In this document: piece by piece, positions 1-9,109 of the stretch
Numbering within the stretch: position 1 is the stretch's first letter
Layout of the letters: every line of letters starts with the position of its first letter
NCBI GenBank assembly: GCA_015146655.1
Contig: VKHL01000060.1
Coordinates: forward strand, 82,474 to 146,473
Reading direction: 5' to 3'
DNA from: Ochromonas danica
Lineage: Eukaryota; Sar; Chrysophyceae; Chromulinales; Chromulinaceae
DNA length: 64,000 bases
Position numbers and translations under genes: made by a program
Notes under the pieces: generated by a model
Databases searched by the model: none
Told to the model about the DNA's origin: nothing
What the model saw: the letters and a program-made list of their open reading frames with translations, nothing else

Positions 1-510
1 AGCTTCCTCAAACAACTACTACAGCTACTACAGCTACTACAGCTACTACTTCCACTTACTAACTACTATCAACTACTAAGATGAGCATCGCTGCCACTGG
101 AGCCCTGTGTCGACACGCTGTGAGGATAACCTTCGCGGAAGGTCCGGTGTCTGTGTTACTATTCAAACAGAGCAAGTTGGAAGCCAAGTTGAGTACTCAA
201 GCTGGTCGCACCATTCCGCCGAATGTGAACATGAGTCAGAGCGAGTATGCCTCGGCTTTGCTGGGAGCTGGTCTTCCTCAAGCTATTGCTGATCTGATAG
301 CGAACTGTGATGGAGGTGCCTGTCAGGGAGGTTTGTTTGAAGATGGCAAGCAGCAGCTGATTCCTCTGCATGTGTCGAACAAAAAACGTTGCGTTGAAAA
401 ACTAAGTAAACTAAAGGGAAAGTGGTGGTCGTTTTGGGGGTTGGAGTGTATTGTATTGTAGTGTATTGTAGTGTATGTTACTATTTCTTTAGCAACTGTG
501 GATAACGAAA
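1..510 (+). pseudogene. Truncated duplicate of the qorB-like gene
   Basis: This segment matches the complete qorB-like gene at 17018-18170 in its 5' UTR (CTACTACAG repeats), start codon, last third of the coding region and 3' UTR (both have GGTTGGAGTGTATTGTATTG and TTCTTTAGCAACTGTGGA). About 500 bp of the middle is missing, and there are at least two smaller deletions near the end. A 126-aa frame (81-461) stays open. It begins MSIAATGA, loses the Rossmann core and substrate region, rejoins the family at the stretch containing MSQSEYASALLGAGLPQAIA, and ends in an unrelated tail. It cannot bind NAD(P)H as the parent does. The copy may begin before the window. The retained UTRs point to a DNA-level duplication, not a retrocopy, although the parent has no introns to test this. 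Confidence 0.85.
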
Positions 511-925
511 AGATCACTCTTCTCTGTTTAGCAATCGAGGGGTATGAAGGTAGATAGGAGGTGAAAGGTGTGGTACTGTTGTGTTATTAGTGATTAGTTG
601 TTGCCATTTTCGGAGTGTGGTTAAACATAAATCAGAAATCCAAGCTTCAAACATGATTTTTGTCTTATTTGTTTTACAGATCGATGAAACTAATGACAGA
701 ACTTTTCCTGCCTTTTGGTTCTATAGTCCATCTGTTTATGTTCTCTGTTATTCAGCCACTCAGTTGTAGACACACAGCGGAATAACACTAAGGTCTGCTC
801 TACTACTACTAGGCGGTTAAATTACACCTCCTGTGCTGTCACATAATAGAACAGCTTTGCTCTAGTACTACACTTTCATCAATCGAATATAAAGCAATTA
901 CACTTTCAACAAACAACTATTATTA
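511..925. other. Intergenic spacer, no gene seen
   Basis: Moderately AT-rich DNA between the qorB-like remnant and the Harbinger transposase stop. I see no convincing ORF, RNA gene or terminal inverted repeat. The 3' end of the Harbinger element probably lies here, but I could not match it to its other end. Confidence 0.4.
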
Positions 926-2407
926 TTATGCTTGTTGCTGTTGTTTTTTGCTATTATGACGTATAATACTATAATGAGTCATCAATTTTCTTCGTAATAT
1001 TTGATGAGCGGCCTCTTCTTCTACTGTCTCAACCGCTTCCTCTCCTACAGCAAACTTAACATCGATGACATCCAAATGGTATCTGCCCACGCCAGTATGG
1101 TCGCCAACAGCAGCAGCAGCCAACTCTTCTCTTATGTCATTATCATGTGCTTGAATGACTTCTTGTACCAATATTCCTATCTCTTCTCCATCACGCTCCT
1201 CGTCGTCAACATCTTCTTCACGTGCATCACCACCTTGTTGTTTTACAAGGGATAGGATAACTCCTCCTTCCTCCTCTGTTTGAGCAACAGCTATCTCTTC
1301 TTCGTCTTCCTCAAGAAGCCCTGCTGCTGCTGCTGCAGCCTCCTTCCTTTCTGCGATCTTCACAAGATCCTTACCATTGAAGTCAAGCAGTATATTATGT
1401 AGAACACAACATGTTCGGAATATATTCCATATCATCTCTTGTTTGTGATAGCGAAGAGGATATTTGAGTATGTTAAACCTGTTCTTTAACATTCTAAAGG
1501 TACATTCCACATCTTTTCTCATGGAATCCAACATTAGCGACCATCTCATCTCTTCTGGGTGTGCTGTCAACTTATCGGGACATTGAAGCACACGCCATTG
1601 ATGATATCTATCATTACTTATTAGATAGTAGCCCTTCTCAGTTTTAAGCAAGACAATGGGTTTCCCGTTAGTAGCATCCAGCTCGAGCTGGTGGTGGTGG
1701 TTTGATTTTTCATAATAGTTCCATTCTTGCACAGGGTCAATATCTTGATACACCTGCCCTCTCCTTAACTTTGAGACAAACCCGTCAAACAGAATAATTT
1801 TCTTATCGTTCCAACAACTACCAGTGAAAGAAGGTACTGTCGTAGACATTATTCTTCCACTATGATCAACCACGACTTCAAAGGCCACTGATTTATAAAT
1901 TTCTTTCCCTTCTTCTTTATGGCTTGCAGCAGCAGCAGCGGCGGCGGCAGCAGGAGGACAAGTTTCCCAAGCTATGTGGACACAATTAACACTACCAACA
2001 CAGCCAGGCAAACCCTTTCTTCGATACTCTCTCTCCACTACCTTTAGTGTTCCTTTGCTCTTCGGTTCATAGACATACCTAGAATATACGTCATCACCTG
2101 AGTAGAAGCTAATAAACTCGTAGAAGAATGTCCTGGTAGTCTCTATTCCCACGTCAGACAACTCTGCAATCTGATCGAAGGTAGAAGATCTTGTTAATAT
2201 ACGTAAAGTACCCAAGAGTTTAATAGCAAGAGGCACAGCTTGATTACCAACAGCATCCGTCTTATTGTCATGGTCAGCAAATTTTGGATCGGCTTTCAAC
2301 TCTTCCAAAATCTTCTTGAAGACGGGATAAGGTATTCTAAATCGCTGTCTGAACAAAGAGGATGTAGTAGAATTATTGTCATTAAGCTCTTCTTCTTTGG
2401 TTAGCAT
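926..2407 (-). CDS. PIF/Harbinger DDE transposase-derived protein (HARBI1-like)
   Basis: A 493-aa ORF with the DDE_Tnp_4 layout: an N-terminal helical region (residues 20-110), then the first catalytic block GSVNCVHIAW (138-147), the second block YYLISNDRYHQW (260-271), and RKDVECTFRMLKNRFNIL (298-315) carrying the third acidic residue E301, followed by CCVLHNILL. The first two catalytic Asp positions of the family (usually GS-D-CVH and L-V-D-x-x-Y) read as Asn141 and Asn265; Asp266 lies one residue later. A poly-Ala run follows the first block, and the last 130 residues are acidic and repetitive. The ATG follows an in-frame TGA at 2411-2413. Harbinger transposases need all three acidic residues for cleavage, so this protein is either inactive or a DNA-binding derivative. 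Family assignment is firm; function is inferred. Confidence 0.85.
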   Translation of the reverse strand: MLTKEEELNDNNSTTSSLFRQRFRIPYPVFKKILEELKADPKFADHDNKTDAVGNQAVPLAIKLLGTLRILTRSSTFDQIAELSDVGIETTRTFFYEFISFYSGDDVYSRYVYEPKSKGTLKVVEREYRRKGLPGCVGSVNCVHIAWETCPPAAAAAAAAASHKEEGKEIYKSVAFEVVVDHSGRIMSTTVPSFTGSCWNDKKIILFDGFVSKLRRGQVYQDIDPVQEWNYYEKSNHHHQLELDATNGKPIVLLKTEKGYYLISNDRYHQWRVLQCPDKLTAHPEEMRWSLMLDSMRKDVECTFRMLKNRFNILKYPLRYHKQEMIWNIFRTCCVLHNILLDFNGKDLVKIAERKEAAAAAAGLLEEDEEEIAVAQTEEEGGVILSLVKQQGGDAREEDVDDEERDGEEIGILVQEVIQAHDNDIREELAAAAVGDHTGVGRYHLDVIDVKFAVGEEAVETVEEEAAHQILRRKLMTHYSIIRHNSKKQQQQA

Positions 2408-2410
2408 CCT

Positions 2411-2923
<513 letters not shown>

Positions 2924-3204
2924 GGATTGTTTATCTTTATTAATGTACTTACTACTATGCTATTAATTTATGACACCAGTTGCAGTTGCCCTTGGTGAAG
3001 TTGCTCGCTCGCTCCGAAAACCCGAAAATCGTTTCCCTCACCCCACTCGCTCACTGACACAGATTAAACGCGTTTCTCTGGATCTATCGTGTTTGGTCGT
3101 CTCTGTCCACAACAACCAGCACAGCCCACTCACTTTGCAGCACGCATTGGCAAGAAGGCATTGGCATTGCAACCCTGGCTATTACTAGCAATTGCAAGGA
3201 AACA

Positions 3205-4689
3205 ATGCAAAGTCTTCTCTATCTCCTATTTGGAATTATTGGATATGTTTCTTCATATCACTTCCCTCACTCTTCATATTTTTCTCATGCAATTGCCATC
3301 CGATCCTCTTTGCAAGATAATAACAATATGAATTATCCAATCAGTCTGGATGACAGCATGGATGAATCATCGGAATCCTTGGACATGAGAGCCATTCAAT
3401 CAATTATCGGAGATATCCCAGATGGTGATAATCGAAGGCTCTATTTGGATGAGTTCGGAGAAGAGGTTGAGGAGATGAGTGACAATGGTCCTCCTCCAGT
3501 AGACCCCACACCCTTGGAGAAGCCCTTAGCTGTTGAGCCTTGGGATGATCCCAAGATCAAAGCGATTTTAAAGGCTCAAGGAATCAATGTCAATGATCTC
3601 TATATGCTGAGGAAGCAAGTGGTGGAAGGAGGAGACAAGTATGCTAGTCTGCCCAGCAAGAAGAAGGTTGTTCATGCTTCGTCTGCTCCTATTTCAACTC
3701 CGACCATTCCCCCTAAAGAGAAATCTGTGGTCTCTTACAAGACTTATGAGGACTTGGATGAAGATGATGATGGTTTCTGGAACGAAATGCTTAAACCTGC
3801 CAAACCTGCCCAGTCAGCAAAACACTCTTCCTCTACCAAGCAAGCCATTCAGGAAGCTCTTCAACAGCCCTTGAATGATGCTGTTGCAGCAATTTCAAAG
3901 AAGAGACTGGCTGAGAAAGTGCCTAAAGAGCCCTTGAATGATGTCATTTCAAAGAAGAGAGTTGCTGAGAAAGCGCATAAAGAGCCCACGATTGATGCTG
4001 TCGCAGCAATTTCGAAGAAGAAAGTCATCGAGAAAGTACCTGAAGAGAATGATCTCTGGCCATTGGATGCCTTGATGAGCGGTGCCTCATTGCCCAAAAC
4101 AGTGCCTAAGAAGACTGAGAAGTCGATCATTGACAGTAAGCAGAAGGAGATAGAGCAAACTCTCTTTGATTTGTTGAGAGAAGAAGAGCCTGTTAAGCCT
4201 GTCAAGAAGGCCACCTCATCTGCCAAGAAAGTTTCAAAGAAAGCAGTCGCTGATGAAGAAGAGGCAGAGCCCACACAGCCTGTGAAGAAGACAGCATCAT
4301 CTTCCAAGAAAGCCTCTAAAGTAGTCGATGAGGTGAAGGACGAGCCAGCAGAGGTTGTTCCTCAGTCTCCTAAGAAAGCCACTAAGAAGACTGTGCAAAC
4401 ATCTCCAGAGTCGGTTGAAGCCAAAGCACCAGCCACAACGAGAGCAAAGAAATCAGCATCCAAGATAGAAATAGAAGAAAGCGAAGGAGAAGAAGTCTCA
4501 ATAAAAGCAACCACCGCCAAGAAAACGAAGAAGGTAGCGAAAGTTGCGCCAGAAGAAGCATCAGAACCTGTAGTTGAGATGGAAGATAAACCGAAAGCGA
4601 AAACATCAAGAGCGAAGAAAACTGCTGTGAGCGAGGAAGGCGTGGAAAAGGAGGAGAAACCTGCCCGCAAGAGCAAGAAGAGTGCTTGA
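3205..4689 (+). CDS. Lysine/alanine/glutamate-rich protein with signal-like N-terminus
   Basis: A single-exon 494-aa protein. Residues 1-17 (MQSLLYLLFGIIGYVSS) form a hydrophobic signal-peptide-like segment, followed by an aromatic, Ser/His-rich basic stretch. An acidic region comes next (about 45-110). There is a small conserved-looking block near 115-145 (DDPKIKAILKAQGINVNDLY), then three related repeats containing AISKKR/VAEK-type sequence (about 220-280). The C-terminal 200 residues are dominated by KKA, AKK and TKK runs alternating with Glu and Pro, like histone H1 tails. I recognise no catalytic domain. The N-terminus could direct it to the ER or, in an alga, through a bipartite signal to the plastid; with the H1-like tail, nucleic-acid binding is possible. 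Its stop lies 31 bp from the convergent EXO1 stop. Confidence 0.7.
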   Translation: MQSLLYLLFGIIGYVSSYHFPHSSYFSHAIAIRSSLQDNNNMNYPISLDDSMDESSESLDMRAIQSIIGDIPDGDNRRLYLDEFGEEVEEMSDNGPPPVDPTPLEKPLAVEPWDDPKIKAILKAQGINVNDLYMLRKQVVEGGDKYASLPSKKKVVHASSAPISTPTIPPKEKSVVSYKTYEDLDEDDDGFWNEMLKPAKPAQSAKHSSSTKQAIQEALQQPLNDAVAAISKKRLAEKVPKEPLNDVISKKRVAEKAHKEPTIDAVAAISKKKVIEKVPEENDLWPLDALMSGASLPKTVPKKTEKSIIDSKQKEIEQTLFDLLREEEPVKPVKKATSSAKKVSKKAVADEEEAEPTQPVKKTASSSKKASKVVDEVKDEPAEVVPQSPKKATKKTVQTSPESVEAKAPATTRAKKSASKIEIEESEGEEVSIKATTAKKTKKVAKVAPEEASEPVVEMEDKPKAKTSRAKKTAVSEEGVEKEEKPARKSKKSA

Positions 4690-4720
4690 AGTATTGCTCT
4701 CTATTATGAATAACATTCTG

Positions 4721-6427
4721 CTATGTTTTGCTAAATAGTTGACTAATTCGCATCTGCTTATGAAATTCAAACCTTTTAATTTCTCGCTGAATGCTCCAGC
4801 TAGGCTCCCATTGGTCGACATGCTCACTCTCCCAGTGCAAGTTACAAGGTGCAAGTGCATCTTCGTCATCGCCATCACCGCCGTCTTTCTCGTCTTGGGC
4901 AAGTATGAAATCCGCGGAAAGAGGTTCATATTCGATGTTAAAGGTGGATCCATTACGATTGGTATCAAAAAATAGTGATGAGGAAGGTGGTTGTGGGTTA
5001 GGAGGCTCGAACAGTTTTTCAGGTTCAATCATTGGTATTAGACCAAGGTCTAGTGTCACTGAAGATGGATGATGGTTGTAATCATGGCGTATTTTGGCGA
5101 AGCGTGACGACAAATGAGGGCTTTGATAGGTCGATGCCATTAAAGGTTGCCAGCTGCTTCGTAATATGTTACCCTTCTTCGAGGAGATATATTGAGTTTC
5201 CTTTTTGTCGATAGCTGCTGAAATCTCATTCTTATCACTGCTCGTTATCCACTTTCTTTTAGAAGATCGGTTCCCTTTATTCAATCGACCTTGCCTGACA
5301 CTCTTATTTGTTCCCTCACAAACAGCCCTCTCCACCTGGAAGGCCCAGATATTGTCATCACCACAGTTACTCAAAGGAGGATCCTCTTTACATATTGGCT
5401 GCATTACCATTGTATTACTACTATTACGTAGCATTTTCGGATTCAACTTTCCTGTAACAAGGCCGTGTAGCTCCTCTGTGGTGAAAGTAATTCCCATACA
5501 CTCTTCACATTTGACCACAATCCATTCTCCTTCCTTTGGGATAGGATACAAATGTTCAATTTGTTTAGTCACTGGATTGTACACTAAATGATGTTGGTAA
5601 GTCCATATAGCTCTCAATAACTGATTGAAATATGCCTCATTAAATGACTCGCGGCTTCTAATACTTCGAAAAACTCCTTCTACACTTTCGTTTCGACTGA
5701 CAATTTGATGAGCAGTTTTAATTCCAACACCAGGCAGGGAAGGTACATAATCACACCCAGAAAGACAACAGAAGATCATAAACTGCAAGTCTGTCCATCC
5801 TTCGAAAGAAAGTTGTGAATTTCTGCAAAGATCATTCCGATCGATCAACTCTCCTATTCCATTCAAACCTAGCTTATACAATACTCTCTGACATCCATAG
5901 ACGAGGAGATCACTATCTTCACTGATAACGATATCAACATCACCTGTGTTTGATAGATATGCTAATTGAGCATCAGCTTCATACGGTGCCACTAAATAGG
6001 GTAGATTATGTTCCCGTAATAGATACATAAAATATTGTATCTGATCAAATGATATTGTGGCTGCACGTTTGTAATAGATATCTGCTTTATTTTGATCATC
6101 TTCTGCTTCAGCTTCAATAGCTAATAGTGAGTAGTATTGCTGTAGTTGACTTCTTCGACTTCGTTCTTCTTCTTTCACAAGGCAATCACATCCATCAAAG
6201 ACAAAGATAGCATCCATGATCTCTGATGATTTCAATAACTTAATCCATGCTAGTAGATAATCTTGAAAACTAGAAGTTACTTGACCCAAGCAAGACTCTC
6301 TTGAAGTTCGAATAGCTCGATGAAGCCATGACTTGGCATCAACTCCTACCACTTGATTGGCTAATTCCTTGGCATAGAATTGGACTGTAATGGATTTGAG
6401 ATGAGTCAGCAACTTCTTTACTCCCAT
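4721..6427 (-). CDS. EXO1: Exonuclease 1, XPG/Rad2-family 5' nuclease
   Basis: A 568-aa, single-exon protein. The start is the ATG giving MGVKKLL, since processed Rad2-family proteins begin MG; the upstream frame has no ATG. Metal-binding acidic residues fall at almost the same numbers as in human EXO1: D30 (VVGVDAKSWLH), D78 (FVFDG), E150 and D152 (VAPYEADAQLAYL), D171 and D173 (ISEDSDLLVYG), and D226 (SGCDYVPSLPGVGIKTA). The latter block is the helix-two-turn-helix DNA-binding region. The family digests 5' ends and flaps in mismatch repair and double-strand-break resection in the nucleus. The C-terminal 250 residues are divergent and disordered and shorter than in human EXO1 (846 aa). It ends in RISQLFSKT, where QLF might be a weak PCNA-type contact (inference). 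Confidence 0.92.
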   Translation of the reverse strand: MGVKKLLTHLKSITVQFYAKELANQVVGVDAKSWLHRAIRTSRESCLGQVTSSFQDYLLAWIKLLKSSEIMDAIFVFDGCDCLVKEEERSRRSQLQQYYSLLAIEAEAEDDQNKADIYYKRAATISFDQIQYFMYLLREHNLPYLVAPYEADAQLAYLSNTGDVDIVISEDSDLLVYGCQRVLYKLGLNGIGELIDRNDLCRNSQLSFEGWTDLQFMIFCCLSGCDYVPSLPGVGIKTAHQIVSRNESVEGVFRSIRSRESFNEAYFNQLLRAIWTYQHHLVYNPVTKQIEHLYPIPKEGEWIVVKCEECMGITFTTEELHGLVTGKLNPKMLRNSSNTMVMQPICKEDPPLSNCGDDNIWAFQVERAVCEGTNKSVRQGRLNKGNRSSKRKWITSSDKNEISAAIDKKETQYISSKKGNILRSSWQPLMASTYQSPHLSSRFAKIRHDYNHHPSSVTLDLGLIPMIEPEKLFEPPNPQPPSSSLFFDTNRNGSTFNIEYEPLSADFILAQDEKDGGDGDDEDALAPCNLHWESEHVDQWEPSWSIQREIKRFEFHKQMRISQLFSKT

Positions 6428-6830
6428 AACAAACAATCAATTCTTCTCATTACTCATAGCATTCTCAATAGATTGCAAGGCGCTAAAAAGCAGCTGTGAA
6501 GGATACTATACTTCTTTCAGTTTCAATGATGGTTTTTTATGTGGGGTTCAGTAATAATCCCTTTCGTGCTTTTGGCCTAATAGACTTTTGACTGTGTATA
6601 GAGGCGTTTATGGCTTTTGGATGAGAATTGATTCTTTGAAGTCCATGTAAATTGTAAATTATAATTAAAGAATTATATCCCATATACCACCGTACAAGAA
6701 AAACCAAACTTCAGCTATTATCAACTGACCTCCACACAATCGACTATCACAAACTTTATGTACAAACGTCTCTCTCTCTCTATATATATATATCACAATA
6801 ATATGTAAGACATAAAAATCCCTTCCGCAA
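6428..6830. other. Intergenic spacer between EXO1 and the PC-esterase gene
   Basis: Holds the EXO1 promoter side and the 3' flank of the PC-esterase-like gene. A short (TC)n followed by (TA)n run lies near 6768-6794. No gene is supported. Confidence 0.4.
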
Positions 6831-7982
6831 TTAAGCCCATAGCATTGTTGAGTCATTGTTAGTGTTAGGGGTAGATTCCCTCTTCTTTTGCTTGTTCTTC
6901 ACATGATGTCTATATAATAATTGTTGAGTAAGCCAAATTTCTCCTTTCATTGTTCCTCCAGGACAATAGTGCATACCATCAAAATGTACAGCAATACCAC
7001 GAGGTGTAAAGTGATTGATATATTGAAGAGACATGGAATGAGCATCAAGTAACATATCACAATTAGCATTAGCAACTTCACGAATGACACCATTATACTT
7101 CTCTACCCAAGTCGCTTCATAGGTAGTATTAGACCAAAAGAGACCATCATCAAAGTGATGATGAAGTGAAGCATGTGGAGTGGTATTATATTGACTAAAA
7201 TACTGAGGATTTAAATCCCATTCCTCATCAAACATACCCACATGACCTATCAATCTCCAAACAATTCTTGTATTATTATTCTTTCCTTTCACTTTCATTC
7301 TTGTAGTATAAAGTGTTTCATTCAGTGTATGAATCATCTCTTCCATATGTTGATAGTAGGAAAGTCCATGATGATGAGATGATGCTCGAAAGAAAGGTCT
7401 AAACGCTTGTCCTACAGAAAAGATAATAACCTCAGTATTACCTTTCACAACTAATTGATCAAAATTCTCTAAAAGAGGATCTTTCACAACATCTAAGGTC
7501 ACATTATAACGAGTATAACGAGAGGTAATCCAAGGTATATCAAAAGTGGTAAAAGGAGTTGTCCAATTTAACCCAGTGTGAACATCAGTTAGATAAGGGA
7601 TGAGTGCGTTAAATAACTCCAAATGAAGCTGTTTTGCAAAGGTATCTCCCACTATGACAATATTCTTATTACGTGCACTACGTAGGAAGCGTTTAGCACT
7701 GAATGTCCCCACAAGATTCTCTTCGGTTTGAAAATGAACTGAAAGAAGTTCATGTGTTGTTGTGGAGGGACAAAGATACTGTTGAAGAACATTATGATGA
7801 AGAAGATCAACTACAGTTGACACATTAGGGAAGTCTAATGGAATGTAGCCTTCTGTAATATTATAGTGAATGGGATTCGAATCACCACAAGTGGAAATAT
7901 CAACTCCATCTAAGCTACCACTTTCACTTAAGAAAATACCTCCTAAGAATAATAAAGAAATAAATAGCGAGAGCATAGACAT
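6831..7982 (-). CDS. Secreted PC-esterase / GDSL-like protein (TBL-type fold)
   Basis: A 383-aa, single-exon protein. A signal peptide covers residues 1-20 (MSMLSLFISLLFLGGIFLSE). Family-type blocks are IVIVGDTFAKQ (residues 108-118), at the site of the GDS nucleophile motif, and DGMHYCPGG (335-343), at the site of the C-terminal D-x-x-H motif. These blocks define the plant trichome-birefringence/PC-esterase group, which mostly handles O-acetyl groups on polysaccharides in the secretory pathway. Here the nucleophile is Thr114, not Ser, so activity is uncertain. Several N-glycosylation sequons (NIT, NVS, NWT, NVT, NET, NTT) fit a secreted protein. It is transcribed away from the TPR gene at 8239. 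Family confidence is moderate; substrate unknown. Confidence 0.65.
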   Translation of the reverse strand: MSMLSLFISLLFLGGIFLSESGSLDGVDISTCGDSNPIHYNITEGYIPLDFPNVSTVVDLLHHNVLQQYLCPSTTTHELLSVHFQTEENLVGTFSAKRFLRSARNKNIVIVGDTFAKQLHLELFNALIPYLTDVHTGLNWTTPFTTFDIPWITSRYTRYNVTLDVVKDPLLENFDQLVVKGNTEVIIFSVGQAFRPFFRASSHHHGLSYYQHMEEMIHTLNETLYTTRMKVKGKNNNTRIVWRLIGHVGMFDEEWDLNPQYFSQYNTTPHASLHHHFDDGLFWSNTTYEATWVEKYNGVIREVANANCDMLLDAHSMSLQYINHFTPRGIAVHFDGMHYCPGGTMKGEIWLTQQLLYRHHVKNKQKKRESTPNTNNDSTMLWA

Positions 7983-8238
7983 CTTTCTTTTTGTTGATAC
8001 TTCTTTTGTGTGTTATTTCTTTACAACGCCATCAAAACCAAAACAACTGTAACAACGCTTCCTTCAACTCCAATTTCAAATCTTCAAATTCTGTCCATCT
8101 GGCACCTTCCATGGTGTTTATTCTTCTGTTCAAGCGTGTTGTTGCTGTTGGCTTGACTTCTCCACTTCTTCAGTCCTTCTTCATTTTTTTTCATTGCCTC
8201 TCTCTCTCTCTCTCTCTGTCTCTTATCTCTTATCTCTT
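7983..8238. promoter_or_regulatory. Shared divergent promoter region
   Basis: The 256 bp between the start codons of the divergent PC-esterase-like and TPR genes must hold both promoters. A CT-rich run (TCTCTCTC, 8196-8216) precedes the rightward start. I see no clear TATA box. Confidence 0.45.
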
Positions 8239-8847
8239 ATGACTGCTGGTCGAGAACATAATAGTAGTTATCTATCGTTTCTAATCTTCCTCGTCGTTCT
8301 TGTCTTATTTCTTTATTTGTTACAAGCTGTACTATCCTATCTCCTCTCTTTCTTCCTATCCTCTTCTTCTCCACCTTCCTCCTCCTCTACCAACCCTATT
8401 CCTTCTAGATCAACCCTTAGTTCAAGTAAGAAACGACGAGTTCAAAATGTCTTACTCGACCCTGTAAGTCCTCTCTTTTATCTAATTATCCTCCAGTCTA
8501 GTTAATGGTAAGTATTCCTATGATTCTAGCATGTTCCTATCACATTAGAGACTGCTCGAAGACGGTATGATGTTCTACGTGTTACTAAAGGAGCCAATCA
8601 TGAAGAAACTTTGAAAGCTGCACGTGAACTTGGTAGTATCTTCTTACAAGTTAATAGATATAAAGAAGCAATTGAAGTCTTTGATAACTTTGCAAAGCGT
8701 ATGGAGAGTATCTTTGGACCATTTCATCCGAAAACTCTTGAATTTGAAGCTTTAGCTCGTAAAGCACGACAACAAGAACTAATTAACTACGACAGTGGAA
8801 AGGAAGAGGAGGAGGAAGAGGATTTGAGTGATCTCAAAACTGATTAA
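8239..8847 (+). CDS. Small membrane-anchored TPR-like protein
   Basis: Two exons, 8239-8463 and 8551-8847, phase 0. The 87-nt intron starts GTAAGT and ends ATTAGAG. The 173-aa product begins MTAGREHNSSYL, then has one long hydrophobic segment (about residues 12-40) that should be a membrane anchor, a Ser/Pro linker, a basic KKRR, and two TPR-like helices (ARELGSIFLQVNRYKEAIEV, then FDNFAKRMESIFGPFHPKTL, like kinesin-light-chain repeats). It ends in an acidic tail. The TPR part suggests a protein-docking role on a membrane. I do not recognise an orthologue. An ATG at 8194 is in frame but would add a CT-repeat-encoded leader, so I prefer 8239. Confidence 0.65.
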
Positions 8848-9109
8848 CCTGCAGATTAGTCTTTGATTATTTTTGTTTAAGCTCTTCAATCCTCATGTGT
8901 AGATTTTTGTAGATTAGTCTCATGAGGAGGTAAATCTGGTAAAAAAGCATTTTCAATGCTAGGATAAAATGGCACAGTCTACTGGCCAAACGTCGTCATC
9001 CTTATTATAGCCGTCCTTTACACATTACACAGAACTAGATTCAACTAGGATAGTTCTCTTCTATCTCGTTTCTTAGACCTTTTCCCCTCCATAATAGCTG
9101 ACATGGAGG

